In this document: piece after piece, positions 22,893-33,885 of the stretch
How the letters are laid out: the number at the start of each line of letters is the position of its first letter
Numbering within the stretch: position 1 is the stretch's first letter
NCBI GenBank assembly: GCA_033961575.1
Contig: CM066732.1
Location: forward strand, 80,680,687 to 80,744,686
Source: Aselliscus stoliczkanus
Taxonomy: Eukaryota > Chordata > Mammalia > Chiroptera > Hipposideridae
Reading direction: 5' to 3'
Length of the DNA: 64,000 bases
Notes under the pieces: generated by a model
What the model was told of the DNA's origin: nothing
Database searches by the model: none
Seen by the model: only the letters and a program-made list of their open reading frames with translations
Position numbers and translations under genes: made by a program

Positions 22893-23345
22893 TTTTTTTT
22901 TTAAAGATTTTTATTGGGGAATTGGGGGAGGAGAACATCATTGGGGAATCAGGGAAGGGGAACAGACAAGTTGCTGTCTTTTTTTGTTCTTCAGTCTAGT
23001 TGCGGAGGATGTTGCTTCACTGGCCCATGTTGGTATCGTCATTGCGCTCTTCCAGCATGAGGGAGATCGGTCGCCGGCCTCTGGATGTCGCTCACCGCAG
23101 CTATTGGCAGCTCATGCTGGCTGCCGGCTGCTCACGCTGGCTGCCGGCCACTCACTGTATGTAGCCTATGGCAGCCCACTGCAGCAGGGGCTGCAGCCTA
23201 TACCGTCGCCGGGGCTCGCACAGCCCAGCTCCAGGTGGAGCTGTTGTTAGCTGTGGAGGGCAGTGGCCCTAATACATGGGATCCGAACCAGGGCCGCTGG
23301 CATCCCCAAACCAGCTCTTAACCAATGCGCCACTCGGCCGGCCCC
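22893..23345 (-). mobile_element. Composite SINE, full-length copy A
   Basis: On the minus strand it has three parts. A tRNA-type head (GGCCGGCCGAGTGGCGCATT... to about 23250) resembles SINE family 1. A GC-rich body of about 150 bp follows, with imperfect repeats around GCTGGCTGCCGGC (23100-23160). The tail reads CAACTAGACTGAAGAAC, then CCCAATTCCCCAATAAAAAT and poly-A, so it carries a polyadenylation-type AATAAA. Perfect 14-bp target duplications (ccaaatcacttttt at 22879-22892 and 23346-23359) set the limits. The 88- and 78-codon frames over it are compositional, not genes. Confidence 0.9.
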
Positions 23346-23450
23346 CCAAATCACTTTTTAATTCAGTGAAATGTAATTACAAAATTTTTTAATTTACAGG
23401 TTTTAATCTTAATCTTAATGACACTCTGTGCTTCACATGACACTATTTTT

Positions 23451-23552
23451 TTTTTTTTTTGAGGGCAGTGTCACTGGCCCTCATATGTGGGACCGAACCG
23501 GGCCCCTGGCTTCCCAAGCCAGCGCTTAACCACCGCGCCACTCCGCCGGCCC
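23451..23552 (-). mobile_element. tRNA-derived SINE, family 1 (young copy)
   Basis: Close to the family consensus inferred from this window. It has a perfect 18-bp target-site duplication (tcacatgacactattttt at 23433-23450 and 23553-23570), which suggests the youngest clearly datable insertion of this family here. Confidence 0.96.
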
Positions 23553-23570
23553 TCACATGACACTATTTTT

Positions 23571-23748
23571 TAAATATCTTGGTGTCTCTCACTCCCTTGC
23601 TGCTTTTGAGAAGACGGGCAGCCATACCAGGGAACCCAATAGAGCAAAGAACTTTGGGTAGCATCTAGGAGCTGAGGCCAATAAGAAACTAAAGCCTCAG
23701 TTTTAAAAGCACAAAACCTGCAGCTACATATGTTTAAAAGAGGATTGT
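23571..23748 (+). mobile_element. MLT1/MaLR-type LTR, left part
   Basis: 'ggtgtctctcactcccttgc', 'gaagacgggcagccatacca' and 'ctaggagctgaggccaataa' follow the internal order of MaLR-type solo LTRs. The LTR resumes at about 24655 after an L1. Old endogenous retroviral LTR, no coding sequence. Confidence 0.55.
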
Positions 23749-24650
23749 TACACACTTATTAGAATGGTCAAGATCCAGAGCACTGATAGCACTAAATGCT
23801 GGCAAAAATGTAGAATAGGAACTCTCATTCCTTGCTGATGAGAATGAAAAATGGTACAGCCACTTGGAAGATAGTTTGGTGACTTTTTACAAAACTAAAT
23901 ATACACTTACCATAAAATCCAACAATTGTAATTCTTGATATTTACCCAAAGTAAATATCAAGATAAAAACTTATGTCCCCACAAAAACCTGTATGTGGAT
24001 ATTAATAGAAGTTTATTCATAATTGCCAAAACTTGAAGGGACCATGATGCTCTTCAGTGAGTGAATGAATAAGTAAACTGTGGTACATACAGACAAGGGA
24101 ATTTCACTCAGTGTTAAAAAAAAAGTGAGCTTTCAAGTTATGAAGAGATATGGAAGAAACTTAAATGCATATTACTAAGTGAAAGAAGCCAATCTGAAAA
24201 TACTACATAGTATATGATTTCAACTATATGATATCATGGAAAAGGTAAAACTATGGAGATAGTACAAAGATCAGTGGTTGCTAAGAGTTGGTGGGGAAAT
24301 GGAGGGATGTATAGGGAGAACACGGAGGATTTCTAGGGCAGTGAAAATATTGTGTATGATACCATAATGATGGGCACATATCATTATACATTTATCCAAA
24401 CCCATGAAGTATACAAAACCAAGAGTGAATCCTAACGTAAATTATGTACTTGAGTAATTGTGATGTGTCAAGAACGTTCAGTTGTAACAAATGTACAATT
24501 TGGTGGGGGATATTGATAATGGCGGGAGCTGTGCATGTGTAGGGGCAGGAGATAGATGAAGAATCTCTGTTTCTGCCTCTCAGTTTTGCTGTGAATCTAA
24601 AACTGCTCTGAAAAACAAATATCAAGGGGGAAAATTTTGTTCTTATGGCA
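23749..24650 (+). mobile_element. Old L1 (L1M-type) 3' part
   Basis: Sense L1 3' sequence: 'ttattagaatggtcaagatc', 'cattccttgctgatgagaat', 'gtttattcataattgccaaa', 'ggttgctaagagttggtggg', ending 'gtgaatctaaaactgctctg' and 'aaggggg'. ORF2 is broken. It splits an LTR and so is younger than it. Confidence 0.8.
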
Positions 24651-24654
24651 AGTC

Positions 24655-24840
24655 TCTAATAATAACTCAGCCCTGGTCTACCCCTTGATTGCTTCCTTGC
24701 AGAGGACCCAGTTAAGTTGTGCCCAGTATCCAGATTCACAGATACTGTGAAATAACAAATATGAATGTTCTTTTCAGCCATTAAATTTGTGGTCATACTG
24801 CTATACAGAAATAGATAAATAATGCAGATTTTGGTGTCTT
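24655..24840 (+). mobile_element. MLT1/MaLR-type LTR, right part
   Basis: 'gaggacccagttaagttgtg', 'tactgtgaaataacaaatat', 'attaaatttgtggtcatact' and 'agaaatagataaataatgca' match the 3' end of MaLR LTRs (the AATAAAT..TTAAGC..GTGGTAATTT motif order). Together with 23571-23748 it is one LTR cut by the L1. Confidence 0.65.
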
Positions 24841-25879
24841 GCTTCAGTGACTAAGATACTTGAAATTGGGTTTTCCTCATGACTATGGACATCCCATATA
24901 AATCTCTTTAGTGGGTTTTATTTTCTACTACTGTTCTGTTGCTTAAAATGCAGTATCCCTCAAGAGTACACCTTTATCTTTTTCTAATACTAGTAACCCT
25001 CCCTAGAAAATCTTCTCCATTCCTTTTAATTTAATTTGATTCAGATATTGATTATTTAGCTCAAACTTCAACTTCTAGGGACGATACTCACATCTTTAAA
25101 ACTATGCATCTTCACTTGACTACTTCATGAATATCCCAAACTTATTCCTGAAAAATCCAGTTGGTAGGAAGAATCAGGCATTTGTTAGAAAGAATTTAAA
25201 GAAAAATTAGTAATAACCTACTTAAAACCATTAACATTACAGATAATAAAATTGAGACTGAGAATTTTCTAGTGACATTCATGATGCCTAACAGCTAACA
25301 CTATTGAAATGATTACTTATTAATCACTTAGTTGACAAGTTTCTAACCTGAAGTGAGATGATAATGATGTTAAATCTGCTACATAAAGTTATTTACAACA
25401 CTCTTACAGTTTTAATCCACATACTATCTCTGTGAGGCAGACTGGTCTAGTGGTAATATCCTTATTTTATAAATTAAAAAAGGAAGATATACCTAATAAG
25501 TAGCAAAGACAAAAGTTAATACCAGGCACAGGACCTTAAATAGATTATAACCCAATAGCTAGAAATACATAAAATGCCAAAATTGGTGAGTGGAAAAATA
25601 AAAAATGTGAAATGGAAATAGACAAATGAATTTGGTAGTCAAAAATACCCCCTCCTAAGAAAACACAGCTCTATATGGGATTACACATCAAATGTACAAA
25701 ATTTCCAACAATAGTTCATGTAATAGTTTATTCCTGATTGAATCAAGTTGCTCTAGTAAATAAAAAAATAATGAAAGCTGGCCAAGTGAATCTTTAAAGC
25801 TGATTGATATTGATGCACTAGATGAAGTTACAAAAAAAGGGAATATTAGGTAATTTTTACTAGGACCCTTGATTTAAAA
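24841..25879. other. Unique AT-rich DNA, no gene recognised
   Basis: A weak reverse MIR-like passage may lie at 25390-25560 ('cacatactatctctgtgagg'). Nothing else. Confidence 0.45.
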
Positions 25880-27289
25880 ACTCTAAATAAACATACCAGT
25901 ACATGAACACAATTTTTAAATTATGAATTAAGATTAAGTAGCATTATTCCAAGAAATGTATGGTTGGTTGAACATCGGAAAATGTACCAATGTAATTTAT
26001 TACACTAATCATCTAAAGGAGAAATATCAGATAATTATCCTACTCAGTGCAAAAAGAAGAAGGATTTAATGTGGTTCAGCAATTATTTATGATAATAACT
26101 CCTAGCAAGCTACAAATAAAAGAAAACTTCTTCAACCCGATAAAATTATGTGTCAAAATTCTACAATAAATTTATATTGACTGGAGAAACTTAGAAGTTT
26201 TCCTTTAAGGTTAATTTTAAGGTATGAGACCAAGGCAATAAAGATAAAAGAAGAAACAAGTGATTTAAAGATTGGAAGGGAAGTGAAGAAAATGGACATT
26301 ATTTTGGGATGATATGATCATCTATTTATAACAATCAATAAAAAACACTAGAATAAACTATGAGGACAAAAATCAGACCTACAAATACCAACAACATTTA
26401 AGTAGTAATCAAGAGAAAAATATAATAAAAATAATAAAATATTCATAATAACAAAAAGACATAAACTACATGACGATTAACTTAAGCAAAAGTAAAATAA
26501 GACTTTAAAACAGAAAAATTTAGCATAGTATATAAAAAAAGCTAAATAAATTGATAGGTAGTTCATGTTGTTCAATGGGATGATATATTATAAAAATGTA
26601 TATTCTAAAATTCAATGACATTTCAATCAAAACTACAAATAATATTTCTTGAGAACTCTACATTTTTACTTAAGTTTAAAGTAAATTTAAATTTTTGTTA
26701 TAAAATTTTAAAAGTTTGAATTAAAATACCAATTCAACATTACAAAGAGAGAATGGGATATTCTTACTGGATATTAAGAATCATTTAAAAGATTTAATCA
26801 TAAAATTGCATACAGTATTGATGCAAAACACAAAAATCTAATGGGCACAATAGGTATCTTATAAGCAAATATGTCTATACATGTAAATTAAATATTCAAT
26901 AAAGTTAGCCACAAATCAAAAGGGGGTACATAAATTGAGTATGTGGTGTTCAGGGCATGACAAAAAACAAAACCAGATCCCTTATCAACATCATGTACAA
27001 AGGTCAACTTGGCTATATTAAAAACCTATATGTGTTACAAAACACAGAAGAAAAAAATAGGAGAGCATCTACATATATAGACAGATGTTTCATGTTTACG
27101 ATGGGAGTCTTAATACTGTTAGAATGCCATTTCTTCTTAACTCAATCTGCTGAATCCACACATCTCAATCAAAACCTCTGTATGATATTTCATAGATTTT
27201 GACAAAATAATTCTGAAGTTTATATGGAAAGGCTAGACTTAGATTATTCAACACAATATGAGAAAGAATAAAGTTGGAGAACACACACT

Positions 27290-27722
27290 ACTTTTTTTTT
27301 TTTGACTTTATTGGGGAATTCGGGGAGGGAAACAACGTTGGGGAATCGGGGAAGGGGAACAGACAAGTTGCTGTCCTTCTGTTCTTCAGTCTAGTTGTGG
27401 AGGATGTTGCTTCACTGGCCTATGTTGGTATTATCATTGCACTCTTCCCGGGTGAGGCAGTTGTTCACCAGCCACTGGATGGCCACTCACAGTGGCTCAT
27501 GGCAGCTTATGAAAACTCACGCCCGCTGCCAGCCAGCCTCACTGCAGCCTATGCTGTTGCTGGCGACTCACTGCAGCCCAGCTCCAGGTTGAGCTGTAGT
27601 TCACCATCTTAGCTGCAAAGGGCAGTGTCACTGGCCCTCATGTGGGATATGAACCAGGGCCCTGCTGCTCAGAGATGGCATCCCAAGCCAACTCCTAACC
27701 AACGAGCCACTGGGCTGGCCCC
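27290..27722 (-). mobile_element. Composite SINE, full-length copy B
   Basis: Same order as copy A on the minus strand: a tRNA-type head (GGGGCCAGCCCAGTGGCTCG..., to about 27615), a GC-rich body with CACTGCAGCC-type repeats, then the tail with CAACTAGACTGAAGAACAGA, 'ccccaacgttgtttccctcc' and CCCCAATAAAGTC plus poly-A. The body differs from copy A in length and repeat content. Inserted in the old L1 ORF2 remnant. Confidence 0.88.
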
Positions 27723-29229
27723 TCTACTTATTTTTTAAACTTTCTATAGAGCTACAATAACCAAGTCAGCATGGTATTGGTGAAAAAAATAGACACATAG
27801 ATCAATGAAACAGAATAGACAGCCCAGAATTGATCCACAGAAATGCAGTTAACTAATATTTGGCAAAGATTCAAAAGTAATTCAGTGGAGAAAGATTAGA
27901 CTTTTCAAAAATGGTTCTGGCAAATTGGATGTCCATATGCAAAAAAATAACCCTAGACAGAGATGTTCACCTTTCACTCAAAACATAGACCCATCTGTAC
28001 AATACAATATTATAAAACTTCTAAAAGAAAATCTAGATGACTGTGTGTGGTAATAAGCTTTTAGATAAAACACCAAAAGCGTGATCTATGAAAGAAAAAA
28101 ATTGTAAGTTTCACTTTAGTAAATTTTTAAAATCTGCTCTTTGAAAAAACATTGTCAAAAAAATGAAAAGATAAGCCACAGACTGGGAGAAAATATTTCT
28201 AGAACAGGTATCTGATAGAGGACTTGTATACAAAATATACAAAGGCTTCTTAAAACTCAATGAAAAGAAAACAAATAACCTAATTAAAAATGAGTAAAAG
28301 ATTTGAATAGACACATCACCAAAAAGATAGGTGGTAAATAGCATACAAAAATATTTTTTAATATTATTTGTTATTAGGTTGCTGCAAATTAAAACAACAC
28401 TGAGACATAACTACCCATGTATTAGAATGGCTAAAATCCAAAAAAGACTGCAAAGATGCCAAGCAATAGAAACTCATTCATTTCTAGGGAAATGCAAAGT
28501 AATATATTCACTTCGGAAGATAATTTGGCAATTTCTTACAAAGCTAAATATTGTCATACCATATGATCTAGCTATGGCTGCATTTGATTTGAAACTTATG
28601 TCCACACAAAACCCCACCCATTTATGTTCATAGCAACTTTATGAACCATGACCAGAAACCAGAAGCAACCAAGATGTCTTTCAACAAGGTGAATGGTTAA
28701 ACAAACTATAGCACTTTCATACAATGGAAAACTACACAGCAATAAAAATGAATAAGCTATCATACCATACAAAGACATACCTGAATCTTAAGAACATATT
28801 GCTAAGGGAAAGAATGCATTCTGAATAGGGTCTCTGCTGCACAATACTATTTATTTGGCATTCTGAAAAAAGTAAAATATATGAGACAGTAAAGAGATTA
28901 ATGACTGTCAAAAAGTTCAGGGGTGAAGGTGGGGGAGAGGATTAAATAGGTGAATAGGAATTATTTAGGTAGTGAAATTATTTTGTGTGATAGTACAGTG
29001 GGTGATATCTGACATTATGCATTTGTCAAAAACCCATAAAACTTCACTTTACAAAAAATGAATCTTAATGTATGCAAATTTAAAATAATTCAGGAGGTCA
29101 GGATGGAAGGCAAAAAATGATAAAACAATGTAACTGTTCTACCAAAGTGTGAAACTATTTCACTGAAAGGGGTGAATGAAAAGTGCTAACCTAAGTAACT
29201 TTGGAAGTGAGTGGAGTATATAAGACTAA

Positions 29230-29244
29230 AAAAAAAAAAAAAAT
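29230..29244. repeat. Poly-A run
   Basis: An A run within the old L1 3' UTR. It may mark the end of one L1 segment and the start of another. Confidence 0.6.
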
Positions 29245-30418
29245 CTGTCATTAAGCACTATATTCTTATTGATAAAGTTGTGTCCCATGGACTTACAGAT
29301 TAATAATTCTGAAACATATACTGTATTTCAGAATTGAACTGTTAAGTCAATGGATGATGGAGGACAGAACCAGGTTTCTCACTGTTAAAGTAGGACGCTA
29401 CAGATAAGAAAGAAGAGGAGGCTAGAATGATTCATGTGGTAATGGGTTAGATTTGGAGACAACAGTATATATAGAAATATTTATATATTTGCACATATAG
29501 GCCAAAGCTAGCACAATCTGCATATAAGCATAATTAAAGTAGTATTGCATTATAACCCAAAGTGTTAAATGTATATCCATGAATCCATATTATGATAAAT
29601 AATTATATAAAGAAATAAGTGGAGGAAATAGAGTAATGAGTTTCAAATAATTTTTGTAGATACTTTGCCCTCAATAAGATTGAGTATAATTCTTCACTTA
29701 AGGGGATTGAACATAGTGACCTCCTTTCAAACAGTACAGTATGAAAAAAGGGAGGGGGAGTAGTTAACTAGTCAGTGGAAAAATATAATCAACACTATAT
29801 CAGCCACGTGATCAAAGTCAGTATCAACAGATAAATCATGTCAATAACAGGTACTCTTGATAGGATGTGATGGCACTTTAATTCTGTGATCCTCTTCCCC
29901 AAGACCCATAACCCCAGTGGAAGCATGAGAGAAATATCAGACAAATCCCAATAAAGGGACATTTTACTAAATACTTGACCAGTATTCCTTGCAACTGTCA
30001 AGGTAATCAAAAACAAAGATTGTGTGAAAAACAATGTCGGCCAAAAGAAACCTAAGGAAACATGATAATTAAATGTAATATGGTACCCAGGATGGGATCC
30101 TGGAAGTGAAAAAGAGTACTTGGTAAAAACTAAGAAAATTCAAGTGAAACATGCACTTTAGTTAATAATAATGTACCAATTTTATTCATTAATGGTGTCA
30201 CATAAATACAAATACTAATATATGTTAATAATAAAGAAAACAGGGTACAGAGGATATTGAAAGTCTGTTCTATTTTCAGTATTTTTCTGTAAATCTAAAA
30301 CTATTTAAAATTTTTCTAAATTTAACATAAAAACCCATATTTGGAAAAGAGAATTATAAAATGTGGGCAAATATCTTTGAGACTCCAGGTCAGAAAATGA
30401 CTTTAAAAAAAGAAGCAA

Positions 30419-30532
30419 TGTCCTCCACAACTAGACTGAGGAACAAAAAGACAGCAACTTCCCCGATTCCCCAATGCTGTTCCCCTCCCCCAATTCCCCA
30501 ATAAAAACGTCTTAAAAAAAAAAAAGACAAAA
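30419..30532 (+). mobile_element. Composite SINE, 5'-truncated copy C
   Basis: Only the tail module is present: 'tcctccacaactagactgag', 'agacagcaacttccccgatt', 'cccccaattccccaataaaa', then poly-A. Relative to copies A and B it lacks the roughly 16 bp containing 'tgtctgttccccttc'. A 5'-truncated copy with a poly-A end points to L1-type target-primed insertion. Confidence 0.88.
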
Positions 30533-30569
30533 ATTTAAAGCTCGAACCATGAGGTGGGGGAGGAAGAGA

Positions 30570-31240
30570 TGGATTTTATTAAATCAATATGAAGACTTTC
30601 TGATTAATGAGAGTATCTTTGGACTAATTCAATATACAGGAGACAAAATGGAGGAGGCATTTTATAATGTGTAATATTTACAAGGTTAATATATAATATA
30701 AGGTATTCCTACAAATCAACAAGGAACAGATAGCAGCTTTGATAGAGAAGCAGGCAAAGATCACAACCAAGCAAGTTACATGAAAGAAAACTTGCAATTC
30801 TAATGCACATATGAAGAAATGTTCAAAATGAGGAATCATTAAATAAACACCAATTTAAATGACAATGTGTTATTTCATAGCTAAAAAAAAACTAACAAAA
30901 CCAGAAAGCTAGATGGTAACACTGTTGCTGCTCATGAACCAGAGTATGCATTCTATTTTAGTCAAATGTAGGAGATGAATATCCTATACTTACGAATATT
31001 TGTTTCACACTATGTATGCTAAAGGAATTGCTGACTTGCCTTGTGTACTTAGACAAATAATTATACATTTGTATTTATGAAAATGTCACAGTAGCATCAT
31101 TGGCATTGGGAGATAACATGGATGTTCATCCCTGGGAGGCTGACAATATTGGGAGAGTAAAAATGCAGTGGATAAATGCAAGTAGAATAATGTGAATAGA
31201 GCTTAGAAACAGAGTGGTGAAGAAACAAAACAGAATGAGA
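30570..31240 (+). mobile_element. HAL1/L1-like relic
   Basis: 'acaaatcaacaaggaacaga', 'catatgaagaaatgttcaaa' and 'gggagataacatggatgttc' follow HAL1-type order. Highly diverged, with no frame. Confidence 0.5.
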
Positions 31241-31259
31241 CATATAACTCTTTACCATC

Positions 31260-31512
31260 TACATGAATTAAAAGTGCCTGCTGCACTGTACACCTGAAGC
31301 TGCATAATATTGAATGTCTACTATAATTTAATAGTAGATATATAGTCACAGGATGTGGAGTGTAGCATAGAGAATAGAGTCCATGGAATTGTAACAGCTA
31401 TATACGACGTCAGAGGGGTAGTAGATTGGGGGAGGGAGGTTATCACTCTGTGAGGGGTGCAAATATCTAACTATTATATTGTTTTGTATACCTGAAGCTA
31501 AAAAAAAAAAGT
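31260..31512 (+). mobile_element. L1 3' UTR-type fragment
   Basis: 'actgtacacctgaagctgca', 'tcacaggatgtggagtgtag', 'aattgtaacagctatatacg', 'gtatacctgaagct' and an A run. It shares order and sequence with 44515-44812, so both belong to one dispersed family, probably an L1 3' UTR. Confidence 0.65.
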
Positions 31513-31740
31513 ACCTAGAAAAATGTATCATTTAGTATGAACATATACAAACTAAAATCAGTAAAAACAAGAGAGGACCTGTATGCACCAAAGATGATCC
31601 GGTACCATTAACTGAGAAATGTAATAACTCAAAAAAATAATACACAACAAAGACAAATCAATAGGATCCATTATTTTAAAAGAGGAGACATCAGTTTACA
31701 ATATGTTAAATCAAGCACATACTAAATAAATATATGGTTA

Positions 31741-31756
31741 ATATATATATATATTA
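31741..31756. repeat. Short (AT)n
   Basis: An AT dinucleotide run in AT-rich DNA. Confidence 0.8.
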
Positions 31757-31959
31757 AAATTTAATTTGAAATTTTAATAATGGGAGTGAATATCAATACA
31801 AACTCGACTTTTACATTTTTCTTACTGATTATCCTTATCAATATGAAATATGCCAATTTCTTGTGAGAATTTTATTAAGGGTAATAATTGGACATAACTT
31901 TTTATCTCAGACTTTGTACGTCATGTACAGAATTAACAAAGTCTTAGGCTCTTCCGGAG

Positions 31960-32250
31960 AATGCAAGTTGCAGATAAATGGGGGAAAAAACAAAAGATTA
32001 ATTGCTGGTGAATGCAAAATAGTATAGTAACTATGGAAAACAGTTTAGCAGTTTTTGACAAATGTAAACATAATCTGAACCATAAGATCCAGCATTTATG
32101 CTATTTATTTTTTAAAAAGAAAAAGATGAAAACACATTTAAAAGAAATAGATGTTCAATAGCCTAATTATACAGTGAACTATCCAAGTAGAGAGTTTTAT
32201 GTGGATAAGAAAAATCACTAATATGATGAGCCATCCTCACAAAGACAAAG
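31960..32250 (+). mobile_element. Old L1 relic
   Basis: 'atggaaaacagtttagcagt' and 'aaccataagatccagcattt' recall the ORF2 C-terminal zone. Short and diverged. Confidence 0.5.
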
Positions 32251-32589
32251 ACTCAGGAAATCAATTGTGGTGTTTTCTTTAAAATATTTTTCAAAAACAT
32301 AATTAGGCTTCCTATTTTAATAATAATTCATCATTGTAAATCATCTTTTTGGCAATTACTATTGCATTTTAAATGACCACTTACACAGACAAATAATTAT
32401 TTATGTTAGACCAGCTACAAAGGAGATGGATGTGATTTAATTTATTACTTACTATTTCAGTTGATATTTGCTAAATAACAAAACTACTTCTAATAGTGAC
32501 TTCAGTCCTGCTTGCTGCCCCTCATTTAACAAAAGAAATATTGCATATTTTCCATTCACTTGGCGGTGGTGGTGGTGTGCTGGGGGGAG

Positions 32590-32715
32590 AGCAGAACACA
32601 AGCTCCCATGGCTGTTCATAGCCTTAAAGATAAAATGCAAACTCCTTAGGATCAAGAGACCTTTAAGACCTTTAGTGCTCCAGCCAGTGCTTGTCTGGAT
32701 TTCACACCCTTGACA
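32590..32715 (+). repeat. L2 relic
   Basis: 'ttaaagataaaatgcaaact', 'ccttaggatcaagagacctt' and 'tccagccagtgcttgtctgg' follow L2 order just 5' of its 3' end. Confidence 0.6.
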
Positions 32716-32724
32716 CTTACTATT

Positions 32725-32940
32725 TTGGGTAACATAATATTTTGTTGTGGGGGGCTGTTCTGCGCATTATACAATTTTAGCAGCACCCCTGGCTTCTATG
32801 TATTAGATACGGATAGCCCCCATCTCCCCTCTCCTCACCCCCACACTAGCTATGACCAACAAAAATATTCCTAGTTATTGACAGATGTCCCCTGAGGGAC
32901 ATTTCATACCCAGTTGAGAATCGCTGCTTCTAGACTTATC
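32725..32940 (+). mobile_element. hAT-Charlie-type fossil (MER group)
   Basis: 'ttgttgtggggggctgttct', 'gcagcacccctggcttctat', 'cagatgtcccctgagggaca' and 'gttgagaatcgctg' match a well-known non-autonomous hAT family whose exact MER number I cannot fix. The same family recurs at 44.2 kb. Confidence 0.7.
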
Positions 32941-32944
32941 TCTC

Positions 32945-33545
32945 ATGATTACTCCTGTGTTCGTTTTCTACCGCTGCCATAATTGACCACATAAATTACC
33001 ACAATGTGATGGCTTAAAAATCATGTCAATTTATTATCTCACAGTTCTATAGATGAGAAGTCTGAGTTGATTAGGCTGGTTTCTCTACCCCTGGTTTCAC
33101 AAGGACAAAAAAATAAGGTCTTGGCTTGTTGGGTTCTTTTATCAAGAGACAGAGAAGAATCAGCTTTCAAGCTCATTCAAAATGTTGGCTGAATTCAGTC
33201 CCTTGCATCTATATAGATGAGGTCCTTGTTTCCTTGCTGGCCTGCAATCAGGGTCATTTTCATATTCTAGAGGCCATTCACGTTCCCTGGCTGTTCTCTC
33301 TCTTCTTCAATTCATTGACAGTGGGTCAATTACTTCTCATGCATCAAATCTCTTACTTCTGCCTCATTGTTTGGCTGCATCTTTTTGGCTCCTGCTGGAG
33401 AAATTCCCTGCTTTTAATGGCTCAAGTGATTAGATTTGTTGCACTAAGTAATCCAAGATAATTTCTCCATTTTCAGGAACATAATCTTAATTACATACAA
33501 AAATCCCTTTAGGCAGTACGAAGATCTGTGCTCAATTGAGGAACT
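32945..33545 (-). mobile_element. MLT1-type LTR (ERVL-MaLR)
   Basis: Antisense MLT1 order: 'ttctaccgctgccataattg', 'tttattatctcacagttcta', 'gcctgcaatcagggtcattt', 'ctagaggccattcacgttcc', 'atccaagataatttctccat'. A solo LTR relic about 600 bp long. The 111-codon frame at 33126-33461 lies within it and is not a gene. Confidence 0.7.
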
Positions 33546-33689
33546 AAGAGAACATGTTTAGAATACTGCCTTTCACAATTCTCCCACCTTAAATACCAAG
33601 ATCCAATCAATGGAATGACTTATGATTCTGCAAACATGTTTTCTCAAGCTTCTGAGTTGTCATAGCTCCTGATCCAATACCCTATCTTC

Positions 33690-33885
33690 ACTTGACTCAT
33701 CCTTCAACATGATGCTTAGATATAGGCTCCAGGGAGCCTCTCCTGACACTACCAGGAGGGGATGATTGTACGCACATCCAATACTGCTCTCATCTGAGTC
33801 ATATCACTTAACACATTACACTGAACTTCCCTATCTAACTAGTACACAGCAAAAATTCAATAAATGTTTGTTTAAGTAATAAAAA
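33690..33885 (+). repeat. L2 3' end
   Basis: 'gggagcctctcctgacacta', 'agtacacagcaaaaattcaa' and 'taaatgtttgtttaagtaat' match the L2 3' terminus. Confidence 0.7.

Larger units (their letters stand above)
25880..30340 (+). mobile_element. Old L1 (L1M-type), ORF2 remnant to 3' UTR
   Basis: A long, diverged sense L1. ORF2-like passages at 25960-27250 include 'taatttattacactaatcat' and 'agtttatatggaaaggctag'. They continue beyond an inserted SINE with 'gagctacaataaccaagtca' and 'atggttctggcaaattggat', then the ORF2 C-terminal zone (28400-28800). The 3' UTR includes 'agacaaatcccaataaaggg', 'atgggatcctggaagtgaaa' and 'tctgtaaatctaaaactatt'. Frames are broken throughout. I cannot exclude two overlapping insertions. 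Confidence 0.75.

Noticed and set aside
22984..23321. Ala/Gly/Leu-rich frames that look protein-like
   Set aside because: They are translations of the composite SINE's GC-rich body; the same happens in copy B at 27274-27612.
33126..33461. 111-codon plus-strand frame
   Set aside because: It lies wholly inside an antisense MLT1-type LTR, with no domain or start context that suggests a gene.
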